From: Collinsella aerofaciens
GTDB taxonomy: Bacteria; Actinomycetota; Coriobacteriia; Coriobacteriales; Coriobacteriaceae
Direction of reading: 5' to 3'
NCBI RefSeq assembly: GCF_015554145.1
Contig: NZ_JADNHZ010000003.1
Location: 1 to 64,000, forward strand
DNA length: 64,000 nucleotides
This document shows, piece by piece, positions 1 to 9,080 of this stretch. The position numbers and the translations under genes were made by a program. Each line of letters starts with the position of its first letter. The stretch's first letter is position 1. The notes under the pieces are model-generated. The model searched no databases, had not been told where the DNA came from, and saw only the letters and a program-made list of their open reading frames with translations.

Positions 1-81
1 GTAAAGCCGTTTGTCTCCACCCGCATAGCGGGTGGTTTAAAGCTGGCCGCTGCGCGGCCAGCAGACTAAAGTCTTGAACAA
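1..81. repeat. Hairpin cluster at window edge, possible mobile-element end
   Basis: Two perfect hairpins lie side by side, at 17-35 (arms CCACCCGC/GCGGGTGG) and 42-62 (arms GCTGGCCGC/GCGGCCAGC), followed by the small palindrome AGACTAAAGTCT at 63-74. No coding frame is evident. Closely spaced subterminal hairpins resemble the ends of IS200/IS605-type elements or REP-like sequences, but the rest of any element would lie outside the window, so this is only a suggestion. Confidence 0.3.
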
Positions 82-107
82 AAAGGCCCCCGCAAAGCGG
101 AGGCCTT
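80..107 (-). terminator. Rho-independent terminator of nagB
   Basis: On the minus strand GGCCTCCGC and GCGGGGGCC form a GC-rich hairpin followed by TTTTTG. It lies 33 bases past the nagB stop codon. Confidence 0.8.
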
Positions 108-139
108 AGGCAAGGCTATGTCGAGGTGCAAGATTCGCG

Positions 140-868
140 CTACTCGCAGAGCGAAAGGGCGGCCTCGTCGGCAACGACAACGCAGTTGGTGTGCAGCTGC
201 AGGATCGAAGCCGGGCACTCGGGCGTAACCGGGCCATAGCACATGTCATGCACGGCCTGAGCCTTGGCCTCGCCGTTGGCGACGACCAGGATCATGCGGG
301 CATACATGATGGTCTGGGTACCCATGGTGTAGGCCTGACGGGGAACATCGTCGATGCTGTCGAACAGGCGGCTGTTGGCCTGAATGGTGCTCTCGGTGAG
401 GTCGACGCAGTGCGTGCCCTTGGAGAAGTGGTCATCGGGCTCGTTGAAGCCGATGTGGCCGTTGTTGCCAATGCCGAGCAGCTGCAGATCCGGGTAACCG
501 GCGGCGGCGACGATCTTGTCGTACTCAGAGCAGGCAGCGGCGGCGTCGGGGTTGGAACCGTCGGGCACATGCGTGTTGTTCAGGTCGATGTTGATGTGAT
601 CGAAGAAGTTCTCACGCATGAAGTAGTGATAGCTCTGGGGATCGTCGTGCGAAAGGCCGCGATACTCGTCCAGGTTGTAGGTGCTGACCTCGGCAAAGTC
701 GACGTCGCCCTTCTTGTACCAAGCAGCGAGCTGCTTGTAGGCACCGATCGGGGTGGAGCCGGTGGCAAGGCCCAGCACACAGTCGGGCTTGAGGATAACC
801 TGCGCCGAGATAATATTGGCGGCCTTGCGGCTCATATCCTCGTAGTCTTTAGCTTTAATAATCTTCAT
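140..868 (-). CDS. nagB: Glucosamine-6-phosphate deaminase
   Basis: Converts glucosamine 6-phosphate to fructose 6-phosphate and ammonia in the cytoplasm, feeding amino sugars into glycolysis. The 242-residue length is exactly typical of NagB. The protein opens MKIIKAKDYEDMS and carries the family segments LGLATGSTP (substrate phosphate loop), STYNLDEY and GIGNNGHIGFNEP. The start is set by a clear AAAGGA seven bases before the ATG at 868; longer readings run into an upstream region without family similarity. A stand-alone EIIA lies upstream and glmM beyond it, so breakdown and synthesis of amino sugars are encoded next to each other. Confidence 0.95.
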   Translation of the reverse strand: MKIIKAKDYEDMSRKAANIISAQVILKPDCVLGLATGSTPIGAYKQLAAWYKKGDVDFAEVSTYNLDEYRGLSHDDPQSYHYFMRENFFDHINIDLNNTHVPDGSNPDAAAACSEYDKIVAAAGYPDLQLLGIGNNGHIGFNEPDDHFSKGTHCVDLTESTIQANSRLFDSIDDVPRQAYTMGTQTIMYARMILVVANGEAKAQAVHDMCYGPVTPECPASILQLHTNCVVVADEAALSLCE

Positions 869-1065
869 TACGCGTCCTTTCTCGTACAAGAGAGGCAAGG
901 CTCCCTTACAAGCACTTGCCCGCGGCCCGCGTCGGCCGCAACCAACGTGTGCGGCCACCAGGGCGAGGTCGCGTAATGTATGTGTCTCGTGTCTAACCGC
1001 GTCGAGGCCCCTGCCCGTCCACGGTGACCCAAAGCTGTTTAGCTTCGGACAAATCCCATCTTGCC

Positions 1066-1099
1066 ACGGAGGGCGTCCTCTTTCAAGGGCACCCTCCGT
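1066..1099. other. Hairpin between EIIA gene and nagB
   Basis: ACGGAGGG and CCCTCCGT form a perfect 8-bp stem in the 271-base gap between the EIIA gene and nagB. No T-tract follows on either strand, so it is not a standard terminator. It could be an mRNA-processing or leader structure. Nothing else recognisable is seen in this gap. Confidence 0.35.
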
Positions 1100-1139
1100 A
1101 AACGTGTTTGAATTGTAGGCTAATGGCCACGTGCACTTG

Positions 1140-1637
1140 CTAGCGCTCGCGAGCAACGATGAGCTGGTCCATCTCTTCGACATGCACGCCAACGGAGCCC
1201 TTGATGCTCGAGAACTCAACGGAGTTGCACACCAAGATGGGAACCGTCACATCGTAGCCCTCGGCAGCAATTGCCTCGCGATCGAACTCAATGAGTACAT
1301 CGCCCTTATGGACGATGTCACCCACTTGCGCATGTACGGTAAAGTGCTTGCCCTCGAGCTGGACAGTGTCCAAACCAACGTGGATGAGCACGTCCAAGCC
1401 ATCGACCGTGTTAAGCGCAACGGCGTGTCCCGTGGGAAAAATGGCCTCGACCTTGGCATCAGCCGGTGCAATCACACGCGTTCCGGTGGGCTGAATCGCC
1501 ACGCCCTGGCCCAAAAGGCCGGTGGCAAACGTCTGGTCATTTACCTCGGAGAGCGGAATGACGTCGCCCGAGATGGGAGCATCCAGCGTAAGGACCCGAC
1601 CACGCATACCAAAAGACCTTAGGACTTTAGTGAACAT
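1140..1637 (-). CDS. Stand-alone PTS EIIA component, glucose family (Crr-like)
   Basis: Cytoplasmic phosphocarrier of the sugar phosphotransferase system; it passes phosphate from HPr to an EIIB domain. The 165-residue protein is a single EIIA-Glc domain. The two histidines of the active site are visible, His71 in PTGHAVAL and His86 in DVLIHVGLD. The start at MFTKVLRSFG is favoured over an ATG seven codons earlier because GAGGGGGAG stands just upstream of it. It is not fused to any EIIBC. The beta-glucoside EIIBC at 31664-33103 lacks its own EIIA domain, so this protein could serve it, or an N-acetylglucosamine EIIBC elsewhere; that pairing is inference. Confidence 0.9.
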   Translation of the reverse strand: MFTKVLRSFGMRGRVLTLDAPISGDVIPLSEVNDQTFATGLLGQGVAIQPTGTRVIAPADAKVEAIFPTGHAVALNTVDGLDVLIHVGLDTVQLEGKHFTVHAQVGDIVHKGDVLIEFDREAIAAEGYDVTVPILVCNSVEFSSIKGSVGVHVEEMDQLIVARER

Positions 1638-1708
1638 GCTCCCCCTCGGACATACCAATCAATCAAAATAACCTTAACAGTTTACCACTTGGCACCGGTT
1701 TATGACCA

Positions 1709-3046
1709 TTAGGGAAGTTCGCGCTTGACAACCTCGACGATGTCGTCGACGACGCGCTGGGTCAGCTCGTGCGTCTCGGCCTCGGCCATCACGCGGACCA
1801 GCGGCTCGGTACCGCTCGGGCGCACCAGAATGCGGCCGCGGCCGTCAAGCTCCTTCTCGGCAGCAGCGACGGCGTCCCAAATGGGCTGGCAATCGTCCAG
1901 ACCGGCCTTGTTGTCGGAATGCACGTTGACGAGTACCTGCGGGTACTTCTTCATGATGCCGGCAAGATCGGTGAGGGTGCGGCCGGTGCGCTTGAGCACG
2001 GCCAGAAGCTGCAGAGCCGTCACCAGGCCGTCGCCGGTGGTGTTGTGCTCCAGGAAGATGATGTGGCCGGACTGTTCGCCGCCGATGACGGCGCCGTCCG
2101 CGAGCATGCGCTCCAGAACGTAGCGGTCGCCCACGGCGGTCTGGACCATCTCGAAGCCCTGCTCCTTCATAGCGATAGAGAAGCCCAGGTTGCACATGAC
2201 GGTCGAGACAATCTCGGAGTTGGCGAGCTTGCCGCGAGCGGCGAGGTCAGAACCGCAGATAGCCAGGATGTAGTCACCATCGATCTCATTGCCCTCGCTG
2301 TCCACGAACAGTACGCGGTCGGCGTCGCCGTCGTGGGCCAGACCGATGTCAGCATGGGTGCGCAGCACGAGCTCGCGCAGGGGCTCAAGGTGAGTGGAGC
2401 CGCACTCAACGTTAATGTCCGTGCCGCAGTAATCGGTGTTGATAGCGTGCACCGTGGCGCCCAGGCGCTGCAGCGCGGCGGGCGTAGTCTGGCAGGAAGC
2501 ACCGTGACCGCAGTCAACGGCAACGACCAGGCCATCGAGCCTCAGGCCATCAAGCGTATCGATGGCGTGGTCGACATATGCCTTGCGGGCATCCTTCATC
2601 TTGATGATGTGGCCCACGCCGGCGCCGGTCGGCAGCGTATCGGCAGCCATGGCTTCCTCGGACATGACCCAGGCGCTGATCTCTTCCTCGACAGCATCGG
2701 GAAGCTTCATGCCCTTGCGGCTAAAGAACTTGATGCCATTGAACTCCGGCGGATTGTGCGAAGCAGAGATGACGATGCCGCCGTCGAGCTCGTTCTGAAC
2801 GGTGAGCAGCGCCACGGCAGGCGTGGGGATGACGCCACAGCAGTGCGGACGGCCGCCCTCGGCCATAATGCCGGCGGTCAGAGCGCTCTCGAGCATGGTG
2901 CCCGAAAGGCGCGTGTCGCGGCCGATGCAAATATCCGGACCAAGGAACTTGGTCGCCGCGCGGCCCAGGCGAAACGCGAGGTCGCACGAAAGATCGGCGT
3001 TGGCGACGCCACGGACGCCATCGGTACCGAAGATGTTCTGGGGCAT
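1709..3046 (-). CDS. glmM: Phosphoglucosamine mutase
   Basis: Interconverts glucosamine 6-phosphate and glucosamine 1-phosphate, the entry step to UDP-GlcNAc, peptidoglycan and teichoic acids. Length (445 residues) is the family norm. The N-terminus NIFGTDGVRG, the catalytic phosphoserine loop ISASHNPP (Ser96), the metal-binding DGDADR loop and the C-terminal phosphate-binding RPSGTEP are all present. A strong AAGGAG precedes the ATG. It follows rplM-rpsI in the same direction but is separated from them by a terminator. Confidence 0.97.
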   Translation of the reverse strand: MPQNIFGTDGVRGVANADLSCDLAFRLGRAATKFLGPDICIGRDTRLSGTMLESALTAGIMAEGGRPHCCGVIPTPAVALLTVQNELDGGIVISASHNPPEFNGIKFFSRKGMKLPDAVEEEISAWVMSEEAMAADTLPTGAGVGHIIKMKDARKAYVDHAIDTLDGLRLDGLVVAVDCGHGASCQTTPAALQRLGATVHAINTDYCGTDINVECGSTHLEPLRELVLRTHADIGLAHDGDADRVLFVDSEGNEIDGDYILAICGSDLAARGKLANSEIVSTVMCNLGFSIAMKEQGFEMVQTAVGDRYVLERMLADGAVIGGEQSGHIIFLEHNTTGDGLVTALQLLAVLKRTGRTLTDLAGIMKKYPQVLVNVHSDNKAGLDDCQPIWDAVAAAEKELDGRGRILVRPSGTEPLVRVMAEAETHELTQRVVDDIVEVVKRELP

Positions 3047-3095
3047 AGGATTGCTCCTTCCCTAGCAGGCGATATGCAACCGCCCACCCTAGTCG

Positions 3096-3139
3096 AAAAA
3101 GAAAAGCGGGACCCGCCGAGGAATCGGCAGGCCCCGCTT
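3096..3139 (-). terminator. Terminator of the rplM-rpsI operon
   Basis: On the minus strand AAGCGGGGCC pairs with GGTCCCGCTT, followed by a T-rich tail (TTTCTTTTTC). It ends the ribosomal-protein operon before glmM. Confidence 0.85.
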
Positions 3140-3169
3140 GTACATTGTATCTCGAAAGGAGATAAAACC

Positions 3170-3565
<396 letters not shown>

Positions 3566-3567
3566 CT

Positions 3568-4011
3568 TTAAGCCTCCAGCTCAATCTTCGTGGGGTTCTG
3601 GGCAGCATGCGGATGCTCGGTGCCAGCGTAGACCTTAAGCTTGGTCATCTGGGCACGGCCGAGGGTGGTCTTGGGCAGCATACCGCGAACGGCGCGCTCG
3701 ATGACCTTCTCCGGGTGCTTCTCCATAGCCTGGCGGAAGCTCTCAGCCTTGAGGCCGCCGTTGTAGCCGCTGTGGCGATAATAGGTCTTCGTGTCGGCCT
3801 TGTTACCGGTAAGCTGGACCTTATCGGCGTTGATGACGACAACGAAGTCGCCGCAGTCGCTGTTGGGCGTGAACTGGGGCTTGTTCTTACCGCGCAGGAT
3901 CATTGCGATCTGGGTGGCAAGACGGCCCAGGACAGCACCATCGGCGTCGACGAGAACCCAGTTGCGCTGGACCTCGCCCTGCTTGGCGTAGTGAGTCGAT
4001 TTCGAAATCAC
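3568..4011 (-). CDS. rplM: 50S ribosomal protein L13 (uL13)
   Basis: Early-assembly large-subunit protein. At 147 residues it is standard length, with [16 protein letters not shown], the [20 protein letters not shown] core, and [21 protein letters not shown] lies just before the ATG. It is first gene of the rplM-rpsI operon, and a good promoter is visible 67-94 bases upstream. Confidence 0.98.
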   Translation of the reverse strand: MISKSTHYAKQGEVQRNWVLVDADGAVLGRLATQIAMILRGKNKPQFTPNSDCGDFVVVINADKVQLTGNKADTKTYYRHSGYNGGLKAESFRQAMEKHPEKVIERAVRGMLPKTTLGRAQMTKLKVYAGTEHPHAAQNPTKIELEA

Positions 4012-4077
4012 TTAGACTCCTCCATGTACAGTACGTGTTGTTACAGAGATTCACGGGGCTCTGCAAGTAACCCGTCC

Positions 4078-4105
4078 ATATTACCCCGCTCGCCGTACGA
4101 GTCAA
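4078..4105 (-). promoter_or_regulatory. Promoter of rplM-rpsI
   Basis: On the minus strand TTGACT (-35) and TAATAT (-10) are separated by 16 bases, a near-consensus vegetative promoter, with start expected about 60 bases before the rplM ATG. Confidence 0.7.
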
Positions 4106-4204
4106 CAGGTATTTTGGCTCCGACCAGAGTTTCTGCACATGTCATCCACGAGCCGTGATTTTCCAGCTCTTTAGCTGTTGTCATTTTTTGAGGGTTCGCC
4201 GTCG

Positions 4205-5083
4205 CTAGCGTTCAACGAACTCTTGGATTTCCGCGAGCAGGCGCTTTGCCTCCTGACGGCCCTGGATATACAGGTCCAAAAGCTTTGCCGGATCGTGCTC
4301 GACATGGCCGACCTCGACCGGCTTTTGCGGAGCAACGACCAACGCACGGCCCTCGCGCTCATACTTCCACAGGTGCATGCGCTGAATGTTGTAGCGGTCG
4401 TGGCGCGTCTCGATAGCCTCGAGCAGATAGGGGTAGTCGGCATAACGCGCACGCGCGGCCGGCATAAACTCGTAGGGCTTTTTCTCGTACGAGCGGTCCT
4501 GCGTGACAATGACAACTGCGCGATCGAAGCCCGCCTCCTCGAGCACATGCTCGATGGGGACCGAATCGGCTACGCCGCCGTCGACGTATTTGTGCCCGTC
4601 AATCTCGACCGGCGGCGTCACCAGCGGCAGCGACGTCGAGGCGCGAACAGCGTCGAGGTCAAGTACGGCGCTTTTGACCGGCAGGTACGTGGCGGTTCCA
4701 AAGAGCATGTCCGTCGCGACGGCGTACATCTCGATGGGGCTCGCGTCGAACGTCTCGTTGTCAAAGGGATCCAGGCGGTCTTGGACGTCGTTGAAGATGA
4801 AGTCGTAACCCACAATGGAACCCGTGGACGCAAACGATGCAGCGCCCATGAATCGGCTGTCGTTGCAGAAAGCCAGGTTGATGCGGTTGGCGCGGCCGAT
4901 CTGGTGCGACTTGTAGTTCACGCCGTTGAGGGCGCCGGCCGATACGCCATATACCGCCGGAATCTCGACGCCGGCCTCCATGAGAACGTCGAGCACGCCC
5001 GCGGTAAACTGCCCGCGAAAACTGCCACCCTCCAAGACGAGCGCGACCTTGCCGGCGTTCTTTGCCTTATCTTCTGCAGTCAT
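4205..5083 (-). CDS. Patatin-like phospholipase/acyl hydrolase
   Basis: Predicted cytoplasmic serine hydrolase of the patatin family (RssA-like). The family's three signatures are visible: the glycine-rich oxyanion loop EGGSFRGQF (residues 18-26), the nucleophile elbow GVSAG with Ser48, and the catalytic aspartate in DGG (Asp168). No signal peptide is present, so it probably acts on intracellular lipids or acyl esters; the substrate is unknown. The single domain covers all 292 residues. It stands alone between the rplM promoter region and the repeats downstream of tmRNA. Confidence 0.88.
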   Translation of the reverse strand: MTAEDKAKNAGKVALVLEGGSFRGQFTAGVLDVLMEAGVEIPAVYGVSAGALNGVNYKSHQIGRANRINLAFCNDSRFMGAASFASTGSIVGYDFIFNDVQDRLDPFDNETFDASPIEMYAVATDMLFGTATYLPVKSAVLDLDAVRASTSLPLVTPPVEIDGHKYVDGGVADSVPIEHVLEEAGFDRAVVIVTQDRSYEKKPYEFMPAARARYADYPYLLEAIETRHDRYNIQRMHLWKYEREGRALVVAPQKPVEVGHVEHDPAKLLDLYIQGRQEAKRLLAEIQEFVER

Positions 5084-5170
5084 ATTGACCTCCTGCGATT
5101 GCGTTTTGGCCTTCTTCTACCCAGTTTTGGGATGGCGAGCGCGCAGGTTTTTCGAGGCGGCAGGTGAAGC

Positions 5171-5311
5171 GGAAAGTGTGTCCCAGTTTGAGGCGAGATT
5201 CCGGGATGCGCTTTCCGCTTGCGGCGTCATCCGGAAACTGCGTCCCAGTCTGAGCGCGGATTCCGGGATGGACTTTCCGCCTGGGCTGCCATTGGGAAAG
5301 TACATCCCACT
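5171..5311. repeat. Three 62-bp-spaced imperfect direct repeats
   Basis: Copies begin at 5171, 5233 and 5295. Each opens GGAAA(G/C)T and continues TCCCA(G/C)T(T/C)TG; the first two also share GATTCCGGGATG and CTTTCCGC. Open frames on both strands cross the region, but none has a credible ribosome site, so I treat it as non-coding. The rest of the 555-base gap 5084-5638 is covered by this array and the tmRNA-like repeats. Confidence 0.7.
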
Positions 5312-5324
5312 CTGCGTCACTGAG

Positions 5325-5583
5325 GCGTTTTCTTAACGCCCGCGCCCTGTGTAGAGTTCGATTCTCCGCGGTTTGGGGAATCCGTTGATGGGTTGAGGCC
5401 GGGGCAAGACGCCCGATCGGCATCGCATCTATATCTAGCTGGGGCATTGCGCGGAGAATCCGCGTGTTCGCTTCGCGAACCCGCACCGGCTTCGGCCGCC
5501 TGCCGGCGTCCTCGCCCGCTCGCTACAAACGCTTCGCGTTTGCTTAACGCTCGCGCCCTGCGTAGAGTTCGATTCTCCGCGGT
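5325..5583. repeat. Pair of 48-bp direct repeats resembling the tmRNA 3' end
   Basis: Two copies, 5325-5372 and 5536-5583, differ at three positions. Both end with AGAGTTCGATTCTCCGCG, which matches the T-arm of the tmRNA encoded immediately upstream but in the opposite orientation. The interval between them is GC-rich, with no supported gene. Confidence 0.7.
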
Positions 5584-5596
5584 ATCTATATGTAAT

Positions 5597-5628
5597 AAAA
5601 AAGCAGGTAGAGACACTTCTCTACCTGC
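5597..5628 (-). terminator. Terminator of tmRNA
   Basis: On the minus strand GCAGGTAGAGA pairs with TCTCTACCTGC across a short loop and is followed by TTTTTTATT. It sits 11 bases after the mature tmRNA 3' end. Confidence 0.9.
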
Positions 5629-5638
5629 CTGTAACTAT

Positions 5639-6002
5639 TGGTGGAGGCGCGGAGAATCGAACTCCGGTCCACGAAAGCCCCCTGATTGGCATCTCCAAGC
5701 TCAGTCGCTGGTTTAGTCTCGGACGCTTTGCGCGCAGCGACACGCTCGCGGCGTCCTAACCGGTTCGGTCTTAGCCCGCGCCATACCGATTACGTGCGCG
5801 GGAGCATTCCCCTAACATGACGTCGCGCCGGTGTCGGGGAAATCACCGGGTTGACGCGCCGCTATAAACTAAGCAGCGAGAGCCATAGGCTCAAAAGAAG
5901 AGTTGTTGTCAATTCAATTTGACGGTACCCCTGTTTAACGAGGCGAGGAGACCTCGGCTTGCTTCCTCTCTCAGAGCTATCGTGTCGAAACCAGTCGCCC
6001 CC
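5639..6002 (-). ncRNA. ssrA: Transfer-messenger RNA
   Basis: Rescues stalled ribosomes. The 5' end GGGGGCGACTGG and 3' end CGCCTCCACCA form the tRNA-like acceptor stem (7 pairs, one G-U), with a T-arm GGAGTTCGATTCTCC. The encoded CCA is included. The tag frame reads (I)DNNSSFEPMALAA then TAG at 5869-5871; an in-frame TGA lies directly before the ATT codon, so translation must resume at ATT or GAC (5908-5913). The AxLAA-type end is what ClpXP recognises. Total 364 bases, typical of one-piece tmRNA. Confidence 0.95.
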
Positions 6003-6241
6003 GAATGTCGGGAAAGTCTGGATGGCATCGAGCGCGCTGGCACCCGATAGCCGTCGACTTTTCAAGGTACGCGCGAGGTGACCCCCGCTCGTGGATAGCT
6101 ATCTTACCACGTTCTAAAGGTAGACAGCTGCTCTATGCACGAGCTGTGAAGACCCTAATGTGCACCACACTTCGCACTTTTGCTACCGGTCGCGTCACGT
6201 ATATTTTCGCCAAGCAAAATTGACCCATCGAAAGGACCGTT

Positions 6242-6676
6242 ATGGACACCAAGCAGCAACTCGTCAATGCCCTCGCAGGCCTGGGCTCAACCATTACCGA
6301 AGCTATGGATGTCATCGAAGGCTTTGTCCCCTGCGGACATCCCGCCCTCACGGTATCGAACGCACTCGTCGCGCTGGACGCTGACGGTGATGCAGCTCTC
6401 GCCCAGCAGCTTGAGACCGTCGAGGGCTTTATCGACCACGTGAGTGAGAACCGCGGCGTGGCCGCCTACCACGGCATCGAGGTCGAGCTCGCGGGTCCCA
6501 AAGCCGATCTGTTCGCAGCAATCCGCGAGGTAGGCACCCTTATGCAGACCGCGGGCGTCAAGAACACCCAGGTCAACGAGTGGGTCTACCGCAGTCTGGC
6601 AGCACTCGACAGCTCCGACGAAAAGGCAGCCGGGCAGCTCACCGAAGTCCCCGCCATCAAAGCTGCACTTGCCTAA
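6242..6676 (+). CDS. Conserved-looking protein of unknown function, 144 residues
   Basis: I do not recognise a family. The protein is acidic and predicted mostly helical, with repeated alanine/leucine helices and no membrane segment, signal peptide or cysteine cluster (one CGH at about residues 31-33). AAAGGA stands nine bases before the ATG and codon use matches its neighbours, so it is likely a real gene. It lies between tmRNA (divergent) and the P-type ATPase (convergent), as a single-gene unit. No function is inferred. Confidence 0.75.
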   Translation: MDTKQQLVNALAGLGSTITEAMDVIEGFVPCGHPALTVSNALVALDADGDAALAQQLETVEGFIDHVSENRGVAAYHGIEVELAGPKADLFAAIREVGTLMQTAGVKNTQVNEWVYRSLAALDSSDEKAAGQLTEVPAIKAALA

Positions 6677-6722
6677 AAAGGCCTGCACCCTGGCGGCTGC
6701 GGTACCGCCCGAATGCAGGCCA
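6676..6722 (-). terminator. Terminator of the P-type ATPase gene
   Basis: GGCCTGCA and TGCAGGCC form the stem; on the minus strand it is followed by TTTTTA. The loop is itself GC-rich. It separates two convergent genes and could also slow plus-strand transcription. Confidence 0.75.
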
Positions 6723-6740
6723 TAAGCTCAATCGAAAACC

Positions 6741-8816
6741 CTAACGCAGGTATGCCTTCGCGTTGCTCAGGCTGTAGGCAATCGTCGAGCCATTGTGCAG
6801 CAGCGATGACGCTTGCGGGGTAATCGCGCCGGTAATGCCCAGTGCCAGGAGCGCCGAGTTGGTGAGCATCACCTTAGAATAGGAGCTCGTCAGACGGTCG
6901 ATAAGCCCCTGACTCATGCGGCGCAGGCGCACGATCGCGGCGAGATCCGTATCGGTCAGGATGATATCGGCGACCTCCTTGGCGATGTCGCTTCCGCCAC
7001 CCATCGCCAGGCCCACGTCGGCCAAACCGAGCGCCGGCGAATCGTTGACGCCGTCGCCCACCATGGCAACATGGCGCCCCCCGCTCTTAATGCGCTCCAC
7101 ATAGGCGTACTTGTCCTCGGGCAGCAGCTCGGCCTTAAACTCGTCAACACCCGCCTCGCGCGCGATGCGCTCGGCCGTGCGCTCGGAATCACCCGTGAGC
7201 ATAACGACATGCTTGACGCCCAGCGCATGCAGGTCGGCAATGGCCTCACGCACGCCGGGTTTGAGCGGGTCCTCGATGCCGAGCACGCCGACGACCGTGC
7301 CGTCGACCGCCAGATACAGCGGCGACAAGCCCTGCATCTGGGACTCGATTTGCTCCTTAATGTCGGCCTCGAGCTGCGCGCTCTCGTCCTCAAACACAAA
7401 GTGTGCCGAGCCGATAATCGCGCGACGCCCTTCGATGGACGAAGCGATGCCGTGCGCCACGATGTACTCGACGGCGGCATGGCGCTCGCGGTGCTCGAGC
7501 CCACGCTCGCGGGCGGCGTTGACCACGGCACGCGCCACCGGATGCGGGAAATGCTCCTCCAAGCAAGCAGAAAGGCGCAGAACCTCGTCCTCGCTCCAGC
7601 CATCGGTGGTGAGCACACAGGCAAGACGCGGTTGCGCCTCGGTGAGCGTGCCAGTCTTGTCAAACACAATGGTGTCGGCCTTGGCAAACGACTCAAAGTA
7701 CTTCGCGCCCTTGACCATAACACCCATCTTGGCAGCATCGCTCATGGCAGTCATGACGGCGACCGAACCCGTGAGCTTGAGTGCGCATGAGTAGTCGACC
7801 ATCAGCGCCGCTGAGGTCTTGATGAGGCTGCGGGTGGTAAGCGCAACCAGGCCCGCGAGCAGGAAGTTCCACGGGACGATCTTGTTGGCGAGGTCTTCCA
7901 TGTGCGACTGGCCCTCGGACTTGAGCGAGTCGGCCGTCTGCACGAGCGAAACGATCGAGCGCAGCTTAGTCTGAGCCGTATTGGCGCGCACGCGCACCAA
8001 GATGCCGCCGTCTTCCACGACGGTACCGGCGAACACGTCGTCGCCCACGCTGCGCTCGACGGCCAGCGGCTCGCCGGTCAGGGTTGCCTGGTTTACCATG
8101 GCGCTCCCCTGCTCGACAACACCGTCGATGCAAATGGACATACCGGTGCGCACGGCGACCAGATCGCCGGGCTCAAGCTCGGTGGCGGCAACGCTTACCT
8201 CGGTGTCGCCGACAACCTTTTGCGCCTTGTCGGGCACATCGAGCAGCGAGTTGATGAGCTCGTTTTCGCTCATGGCGCGGGTGTAGTCCTCGAGCAATTC
8301 GCCCACATTAAGCAGGAACATCGTCTGCCCCGCGGTGTCGACATCACGCTTGACGAACGAAATGCCGATGGCCGAAGCGTCGAGCACAGGAACGGTCAGG
8401 CGCGGCTGCGCCAGCTCATGAAGGGCAGCGCGCAAAAATGCCATGTAACCGGCCACGACAAACACCGCACGCAGAGGCGTCGGCAAGAACCAGCGGCGCG
8501 CGTAGTGGGCGCCGATAAGTGTGACAAGATCCATGACGAGCTTGTGCTTGCGTGGCTCAAGCTGCATCACGTAACCCGTCTTTGCGTCGGCAATGGCCTG
8601 AGCGTCGAGCGCACCGACGGCGGCCAGCACGGCATCGCGGCGCGGCTCGTCGTACTCGAGCGCCATCTGGCCGATGCGGCCGTAGACGCGCACCTTGCGC
8701 ACACCATCGATTTCGCCGCTGAGCTTTAGAAGCGCGTCGAGATCGCTCTCTGGCACAGGACCCGCCAACTGGAGGCGGGTCCTGCCGGGGATCTCGCTGA
8801 TAATCGAGAATCTCAT
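6741..8816 (-). CDS. Heavy-metal P1B-type ATPase
   Basis: Membrane pump for a transition metal. Residues 1-80 look like an HMA domain without the usual CXXC. The actuator TLTGEP (245-250), phosphorylation site DKTGT (Asp386), HP motif (HFPHPVARA) and GDGVNDSPAL hinge are all present. The ion-binding helix carries Ser-Cys-Ala (342-345, in DYSCALKL) rather than CPC, CPH or SPC, so the metal cannot be assigned from the standard classes; iron, manganese or zinc export are all possible. The gene lies 18 bases after a DUF6110-type small protein, an association I recall from gut Firmicutes. A terminator follows. Confidence 0.9.
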   Translation of the reverse strand: MRFSIISEIPGRTRLQLAGPVPESDLDALLKLSGEIDGVRKVRVYGRIGQMALEYDEPRRDAVLAAVGALDAQAIADAKTGYVMQLEPRKHKLVMDLVTLIGAHYARRWFLPTPLRAVFVVAGYMAFLRAALHELAQPRLTVPVLDASAIGISFVKRDVDTAGQTMFLLNVGELLEDYTRAMSENELINSLLDVPDKAQKVVGDTEVSVAATELEPGDLVAVRTGMSICIDGVVEQGSAMVNQATLTGEPLAVERSVGDDVFAGTVVEDGGILVRVRANTAQTKLRSIVSLVQTADSLKSEGQSHMEDLANKIVPWNFLLAGLVALTTRSLIKTSAALMVDYSCALKLTGSVAVMTAMSDAAKMGVMVKGAKYFESFAKADTIVFDKTGTLTEAQPRLACVLTTDGWSEDEVLRLSACLEEHFPHPVARAVVNAARERGLEHRERHAAVEYIVAHGIASSIEGRRAIIGSAHFVFEDESAQLEADIKEQIESQMQGLSPLYLAVDGTVVGVLGIEDPLKPGVREAIADLHALGVKHVVMLTGDSERTAERIAREAGVDEFKAELLPEDKYAYVERIKSGGRHVAMVGDGVNDSPALGLADVGLAMGGGSDIAKEVADIILTDTDLAAIVRLRRMSQGLIDRLTSSYSKVMLTNSALLALGITGAITPQASSLLHNGSTIAYSLSNAKAYLR

Positions 8817-8834
8817 AGTTTGTGCCTGGGAGCG

Positions 8835-9080
8835 CTACTCGGCTGCGTTGTCCGCGGCGGCCTCGCTCTGGGTGATGTAGGCCGCCTCGGCAACCATGTC
8901 GTCGACCTCGGCCTTGGCCTGCTCGACCATGTCCTGGTAGCCATTCTTGATGCGCATGCCGCACACAATGCCCTGCACGCAGGCATTCTTTACCGGAGCG
9001 CTGGTGAGCAGCTTGATGCCGGCCGTGCCAAGCAGAAAACCGCCACCGACAAGCAGGGTATTGAACGTCGACTTCTTCAT
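8835..9080 (-). CDS. DUF6110-type small protein
   Basis: 81 residues starting MKKSTFNTLLVGGGFLLGTAG: one N-terminal hydrophobic segment, then KLLTSAPVKN and a helical acidic tail. The arrangement (glycine-rich helix, KxxxSxxVKxxY-like turn) fits the DUF6110 family as I remember it. AGGGAG stands seven bases before this ATG; an upstream in-frame start lacks a ribosome site. It is first in a two-gene unit with the metal ATPase and probably assists or modulates it; that role is inference. Confidence 0.75.
   Translation of the reverse strand: MKKSTFNTLLVGGGFLLGTAGIKLLTSAPVKNACVQGIVCGMRIKNGYQDMVEQAKAEVDDMVAEAAYITQSEAAADNAAE

Noticed and set aside
5067-5616. Minus-strand open frames across the repeats downstream of tmRNA
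   Set aside because: They consist of translated repeats without start signals; reported as repeats instead.
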